From: Madurella fahalii
Lineage: Eukaryota > Ascomycota > Sordariomycetes > Sordariales
DNA: 64,000 nt
Direction: 5' to 3'
NCBI GenBank assembly: GCA_029876055.1
Contig: CM056875.1
Coordinates: 6,535,001 to 6,599,000 of the forward strand
Shown here: positions 58,706 to 64,000 of the stretch, one piece after another
Layout of the letters: the number at the start of each line of letters is the position of its first letter
Numbering within the stretch: position 1 is the first letter of the stretch
Notes under the pieces: generated by a model
What the model was told of the DNA's origin: nothing
What the model saw: the letters and a program-made list of their open reading frames with translations, nothing else
The model's database searches: none
Position numbers and translations under genes: made by a program

Positions 58706-60464
58706 CTATTTTTCGGCACCAGAATTACCAGCAGCACACGACCAACAGCTTTCGCCAACGTCGCCTCGGCAACCCTCCTCGGCAAACACTGCAGTCTGCG
58801 GGTACGGACAGATGACACGTTGCTGCACCGTTCCATCCAGGACGGTTACATTGACCGGACTCTGCTCCGGTGCGGTGCCGTTCTCGACCCAGGCACGGAG
58901 CTGGTCGAAGAGGCTGCTTGGCTGCCCGCTCCTTCTGCCAAAGCAGTGGCCGAGGCCGGGGATCTCGAAATGCCGGTAGAAGTCGTGGACTTCGGGAAGC
59001 AGGGCTGTCACTTCGTTGTAGTACTGCTCGGTGGCCTTGGCGGGGATGAGGGCGTCCCACTGTAATTTCACTCAATCAGTATCCCCGTTGGCTCGGACTC
59101 CAACAGTAGAAATGGAAAAGAGATATTTCCAACTTACAAGTCCATGCCAGGTCACCATCTTGCCGCCGGCATCGCGGAACCGGGACAGGTCCGGATCGTC
59201 CGTATCTATCGCAGCGCGGTAGATCTGCCGACCCATGTGCACCAGCTCATCAAACTCGAAATACGTGAGACCAGAGAGATTAAAGTTTGGATCGCCCCTG
59301 GCGAGGAGCTGCTCAAACCATGGGGTCGCCAAGGCAAGCGGGCTGCCGACGCAGGTGCCAGAGCTGCAGTTCGTCGCGGCAATCCCGCCAAGCTCAAACC
59401 CCCCGTTGCCCTCGGCGCTGATGTCCGACCCAGGGCTGTAACCGTGCCAGGTCGACCTACCCGTGGCCGTCACGATGCCGTGCCAAGTCGCGTTGACGAC
59501 AACGGCGGCCGCGACGCCGATCTCGACGGTCCTGTTACCCGCCTGGCGGCAGTTGGGCACGGGCGTGCCGATGAGCGGGAAGGGGTCGAACGCGGCAAGA
59601 CAGGCGTCCGGGTCGGAGACGATGCCGTCGACCAGGCCGTCGAGCCCGTCGCAGGCGGCGATGGCGGCGGCGGCGATGGCATCCATCTCGCACCCGTACG
59701 GGTAGGTGCGTAGCATGTTCATGACCTGCTGCGGCTAGTACAGCGTCGAGCCCGTCAGTGACGTATAGAGGACGGGCGCGCCGGCGGAGATGCCGTCGTA
59801 TGCGGTAGGGTAGCGCTGCGCGAGCATGACGCCCTGCCGGCCGCCCTGCGAGCAGCCGTTCCAATAGGAGAAGTCGGGGCCTCTGCCGTAGAAGCTGCTG
59901 ATGAGAGATTTGCTGATGATGGCCTATATCGTATTTTGTCAGCGGAAGGCTAGACAGGGCAGTAGCAGTTGTGATTATGCTTACCTGGTCGTTGAGCGAG
60001 ACAGACGCGAAGTTGTGCACGTTGTACCAGTTGATGTTTCCGGGGCTGTTTAACGCCCACGTCGCGGGGCTCTCAGCACTCCCGAGGCCGGCATCCGTGG
60101 TGGTAGTCGCAAACCCATCGCCGAGGGCGCCTTTCATGGTCTCGTAAGACAAATATATGCGGCCGGCGGCCCACCCGCCACCGCCGACGGCCTCGAGACG
60201 GCCATTCCAGGCCGGGTTCTCGATAGGGAGCCAGGTCTCAACGAGGATATTGTCGTCCTGGCCCGGGTGTGTGTAAGAAACCGTGACGTTGCAGAAGGTG
60301 GCATTTTCCACGGCGATCGAGGGCGAAGTGAGTCTGAGCTCCGAGGCAACAAATGCCGTGTAGTTGGCCACGAGTGCTGTGTTGATCGACAAGATATCTC
60401 CGCCAAACAGCGCAAGGTTGCTAAAAGTTGAGGGCACACACGCGGCGGAGAGGGATGCGGCCAT
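58706..60464 (-). pseudogene. Feruloyl esterase B/tannase-family gene with one premature stop
   Basis: Exons 60464-59985, 59923-59138 and 59059-58706 (introns 61 and 78 nt, normal signals) give 540 codons, a near full-length secreted esterase of the tannase/feruloyl esterase family. These enzymes release ferulic or gallic acid from plant material. The nucleophile motif is intact (GCSQGGRQG), as is the C-terminal catalytic His context (HFEIPGLGHCFG) and the paired cysteines. One TAG (59737-59735) interrupts between GSTLY and PQQVMNMLRTYPYGC, where relatives have Trp (YWPQQVMNM). Frame and splice sites are otherwise perfect, so inactivation is recent. No clear signal peptide follows the first ATG; it may be in a lost upstream exon. 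A read-through or sequencing error cannot be excluded. Confidence 0.85.
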
Positions 60465-61479
60465 TTTCAGGACGGAAGTGCTGGAAGAGATGAAGGACTG
60501 AGCTTTATTTTTTTACGACTGTTTCCTGCTTCGATTATTCGTCTTCTTATAATCCAGACCAACCCCGGTCCGTCATTTCTTGATGCAAGTATCTACCGGC
60601 CTACAGATTCGTCGTATCAGCGCGTCGTAACCCATTGGAAGAGCCGAATGGAGTGTGAATACTTGAATGCGACGCTATTGCGCCTCCGGATTGCGCGCGT
60701 TCCCGGCTCCTCCGGAGGGCTTTTGGTTTATTGGCCCCCATACCCCGGCCTGTAAAGATGGTTTCCGCAAGCCCGCGGAGGAATTATCAGGCCGAATCCG
60801 CGTTGTATCTTACCGTAGGAATGTGCGTTTGGGATAACGGGATACATTGAGCCATTAGTTTTGAGATGCAGAGGCTTTCTGTTAGGCGCTTCGGTTGCAC
60901 ATAGCATCGCAGCAGAGAACTTCTAGGAGGCAACATGCATCATAAGCTTACAGTTGTGCAAAGAACTGCTTGGCGGGTGACATTATTACCTACCTTATGC
61001 AATACCTTCCCCAGGTCAAGTTATGGCTTAGTCTCACAACGTCATACCTGAAACCCTTTGATTCAGGATATTCGAATGTCACAAGTCAGTGGAAACATCC
61101 CAAACAGCCGGGATTCCCAGTGGCAGGGGGAGAAGTGAGGATTATGACACTGACGTGAATGTAATGACTCGGGAATCTCTACTCACGCGAGCCGCGGCAC
61201 ACGGGACCGCCAAGGCGATGTGTCCGGCGTGAGCCACCCGGACGATGCGCAGAGGTGTGTCGGTGGTGCCGATGAGCGGCGGTGCGGAACCGGTAGGTGT
61301 CACACTGACAGGGGCATAGCCCGTCGCAGAGCCAGTGGAGCAGCCACTCGGAATTGAGAATCCGCTGGGAATCGGGAAATTGCTAGGAAACTCAGTGAAG
61401 GGATTGGAGTCTGGATTTACTACACTACTCTCCAACTGCAGATACACGGCCAGCTTGATAGCCTTTGACTTTGAGCGAG
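60465..61479. other. Intergenic, no intact gene
   Basis: About 1 kb upstream of the esterase relic. A minus-strand frame (about 61483-61142) has a Pro/Ser/Thr-rich sequence that could be part of a degraded secreted protein, but I cannot identify it. Confidence 0.35.
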
Positions 61480-61620
61480 TCAATCGTGGCTTCCATCGAG
61501 CAAGATGAGATCCTCGGCGTTAGATGTCAACGGCTGAGTGTTGGTATTATATGGAGCGAGCTTCTTTACCTCGTCAATCAGGCTCTGGTTGAAATACGTC
61601 TGGCCGATGTGGCGACTCGA
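61480..61620 (-). pseudogene. Relic of a secreted intradiol ring-cleavage dioxygenase
   Basis: About 45 residues are readable: HIGQTYFNQSLIDEV, then PYNTNTQPLTSNAEDLI, ending at TGA (61482-61480). This matches the end of fungal extracellular aromatic (catechol-type) dioxygenases, where G-Q-x-(F/Y)-F-x-x-x-L-I is followed by P-Y-x-x-N-T-Q-x-L-T-x-N-A-(D/E)-D. Upstream sequence that should hold the iron-binding His/Tyr residues is scrambled by stops and shifts. Only a fossil remains. Confidence 0.5.
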
Positions 61621-62120
61621 TCAGGGCAGTGGCGTTCTCGCCGGACGGCAATATACTAACGTCGGCTTCAGACGATACCACTATCCAGCTCTGACCGCGT
61701 GGGACGGATCAGGCAGAGCAGCGCTGCGTTGTGGTGCAGGATATCCAGTGCCAGGCGCGGCGAGTCGAATTCTGGCCAGATGGTCAGTATCTGGCGGACA
61801 ATGATCGGCATCTGAGGCGCTTTGTCCCTTCCCTCCTCGAGACTTCTGACTGTCGAACCTGGCGGATGGGAGTCGAATTGACTGCATGTGGGTGCTAACG
61901 CCGGTCTTGTGGCGTGAGAAACAATAAATTGATATTGTCATGGCGGGCTGCTCGGTTGTGCGGAATAGCCACGGCCCTGGCAATCCCGGGGAGATCGACT
62001 ACGATGTCCATGAGACGGTCCTCAAAAACGATGAACGCTAGAAAGCAAGAAGGGGAAAAGAAGTAAATTCCGTGATAGTCATTGTAATGGCTGAATTAAT
62101 GGGCATGTCATTCACTTTGA
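61621..62120. other. Intergenic
   Basis: About 0.5 kb. The left part probably belongs to the same dioxygenase relic but is too degraded to read. The right part is the 3' flank of the F-box/ankyrin gene. Confidence 0.4.
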
Positions 62121-63464
62121 CTACATTCCACGGAAAGGGAACCGCTTGCGAAGGAGGTGTCTGACGGGGGACTTCCCGGCTCCAGCCGTTGCGTGCACCG
62201 CTTCGCTCCCCTCTCTTCCTTCGAGGCACTGTTCATTTACAGCTGGCGGGGAACAGGAGACACGCTGAAGTAGCACCACAACGCTCTTGTGCCCCTTTTC
62301 GGCCGCGTATGAAAGTGGCGTACGGCCTTGCTCCATATCCTTTGCGTTGACATCCGCCCCGGCTCGGAGTAGCTGCTTGACGACTTGCTCGTGCCCTTTC
62401 CAAGCCGCCCAATGCAGGGGAGTCCCTTGGATCCAAGACCCCCGGTTGACGTCCGCCTTGTGGGCCCGCAGGGACGATACAGTTTTCTTCGAGATCTGCG
62501 CCGTTGTGCCTAACACAGTTCGTCCGGTCCCCGCCTTGGGGTTCGGGTCCGCGCCGTATTTTAGGAGCAGCCGCACTACCTCGCTTGACCCCTTCCAAGA
62601 TGCGCAATGTAGGGCCGTTTCCCCATCGTTATCTTCGGCGGCAATGTCGGCTTTGCGGTCGAGCAACAGCCGCACCATCGCTTTGTCCCCATCGAGTACC
62701 GCAAAGTAAAGTGGTGTCCCGCCGCTCCAGCATCGGCTATCAACGCCCGCATTACGTTTCAGTAGCAGGCGCACAATTCCTGCTTGTTTTCCCGACACGG
62801 CAAAGTGTAGAGCCGTTTCGCCATCACTGTCCTTGAAGTCGGGGTTTGCTTTGTGCTCCAGCAATAGCTGTGCCATCTTGCGGTAGCCACGCCAAGCGGC
62901 GAAGTGCAAAGGCGCCTCTCCGTTCAGCGGTCCCGAGTCACCTTTCGAGTCGGGATCCGCCTTAACTCCAAGAAGCAATCGCGCTACACCCGTATGCTCA
63001 TACAAGGTTGCGAAATGTAGCGCCGTCCATCCCCGGCGATCCCTTATGTCGGGGTCCGTGCCCAGCTTCAGCAACAGCCGTACACTCGCTTCCCTCCCTG
63101 TCATCACTTGATCATGGAAGTTCGCTGCCGTGATTGTAACCTTCCGAGACGCGCATCGCAGCACGACAGAATTGAATATCTCTGACGGAATTTATAAGTA
63201 GAGAGTTGGATTACAACCAGAAAGATTTGCCTTACTGCAGACAAGCCTTAGATTAAGTACCCATTGCCGGTCCGAATGCTTCCAATCTGCGGCGATTCCG
63301 AGATCGATTATGTATTCCAAGATCTCTATGGGCAAGACGTCTAGCAAATGAGTCGCCTTGGCGACGCGAAGGCTGTTATGTCGAGGAGCCCATGCGGAAA
63401 TGGACCAGCCAGTCCTCTTAGGTACCTCGCAGGACTGGGAGTCCTCTGGCCGCTTCGGTCGCAT
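62121..63464 (-). CDS. F-box and ankyrin-repeat protein (429 aa)
   Basis: Exons 63464-63236 and 63181-62121, joined across a 54-nt intron (GTAAGG...CGTCAG). Splicing unites the halves of the F-box: LLDVLPIEILEYIIDLG, then LRLVCKIFNSVVLRC (about residues 38-90). After it come about eight ankyrin repeats (about residues 105-385) with typical T-A-L-H-F-A and V-x-L-L-L cores. One repeat is degraded (ISKKTVSSLRAHKADV). The F-box should bind Skp1 and the ankyrins a substrate, so a ubiquitin-ligase adaptor is the likely role. The C-terminal 40 residues are basic and unstructured. The gene is intact, unlike most neighbours. The start is the first ATG; the frame is open upstream without another. Confidence 0.85.
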
Positions 63465-64000
63465 CCTGATTGTTGAATATGAGGGAGACTTCAGGGGGCG
63501 GAGAAAAAAGACAGGAGGAGAGGAACAAGTGAGGTATTGGGGGGAAATAGTTGAGGCGCACAAAGGTACTCAGGGATTTGCAGTTCTACTCTATCTAAAT
63601 TGTCGAATAAACGACGTCTATGGCCAGCACTGAATCTGCATTATGACCAACGTGGCTTGTTGCGATTGGATTTACGTGGGAAGTCAGATGGCCAATCGCT
63701 TTCAGCACTTTCTCCGATTGCTGAATCAGTTTAAACTGAAATAAACCTTCCTACTGGTGAAATTTGAGGTATATTGCAGTTCTTTTCTTGCTCAACTATT
63801 ATCAGCGGCGGAGACCTCTATTTATGTGGCAAACTGAATAACGTGATGGGTATATAATAAACGATCTTTTCCAAGCTTAATACCCTGCGTAGACGTGGCA
63901 TTATGAAACTGACTCCCATCTACATGTATTTTGTCAGACACCCAGTTAGCAGTTCCGTATCCTCACCGGGTCGTGGTATTTGTCCATTGCATTCATCACC
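63465..64000. other. Right-edge non-coding sequence
   Basis: About 0.5 kb with moderately AT-rich sequence and no supported gene. It is the presumed promoter of the F-box/ankyrin gene. Confidence 0.45.

Overview
The window is nuclear DNA of a filamentous ascomycete. Genes are split by short introns (about 50-160 nt) with GT-AG ends and CTAAC/CTGAC-type branch sites. Coding DNA is GC-rich. The gene set includes URC4, KDM5, a BYS1-type secreted protein, a fungal rhodopsin-like membrane protein and a HET-like relic. Protein similarity recalled from memory points to Sordariomycetes, perhaps Sordariales/Chaetomiaceae; this was not tested. I found no tRNA, rRNA, CRISPR array or telomere repeat. Exon junctions were worked out by hand from reading frame, splice signals and family resemblance.

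Layout, 0-21 kb: a partial gene runs off the left edge (minus). Next come a Pro/Ser-rich protein (3.3-5.1 kb), then NOP10 and NOB1 converging on each other. A BYS1-type secreted protein, an unidentified 280-residue protein, an F-box protein and URC4 (uracil catabolism) follow. A 4-kb stretch without a recognisable gene comes next.

Layout, 21-51 kb: this is the core-gene block. It holds a complete KDM5/Lid2-type H3K4 demethylase, the SLX1 nuclease subunit, SF3A3/Prp9 and FAL1 back to back on a 336-bp shared promoter, a rhodopsin-like membrane protein, and a divergent protein kinase. A Thr-rich secreted protein with two compensating frameshifts, a JEN1-type carboxylate permease, a two-finger C2H2 protein, TAF6 and SDH3 complete it. 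NOP10, NOB1 and FAL1 (ribosome and RNA processing), SF3A3 (splicing), and TAF6 and KDM5 (transcription, chromatin) are housekeeping functions with no obvious single pathway.

Layout, 51-64 kb: the character changes. DNA is AT-richer and genes are sparse and damaged. There is a HET-like relic (stop plus frameshift), a TA-rich stretch that looks mutated by RIP (repeat-induced point mutation), a glycoside-hydrolase-like fragment with an in-frame stop, a feruloyl esterase/tannase broken by one TAG, and a short relic of a secreted intradiol dioxygenase. An intact CorA-like membrane protein and an intact F-box/ankyrin protein sit among them. This looks like an accessory region where plant-biomass and non-self-recognition genes decay. 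It is the most interesting part of the window, although I see no clearly new multi-gene system.
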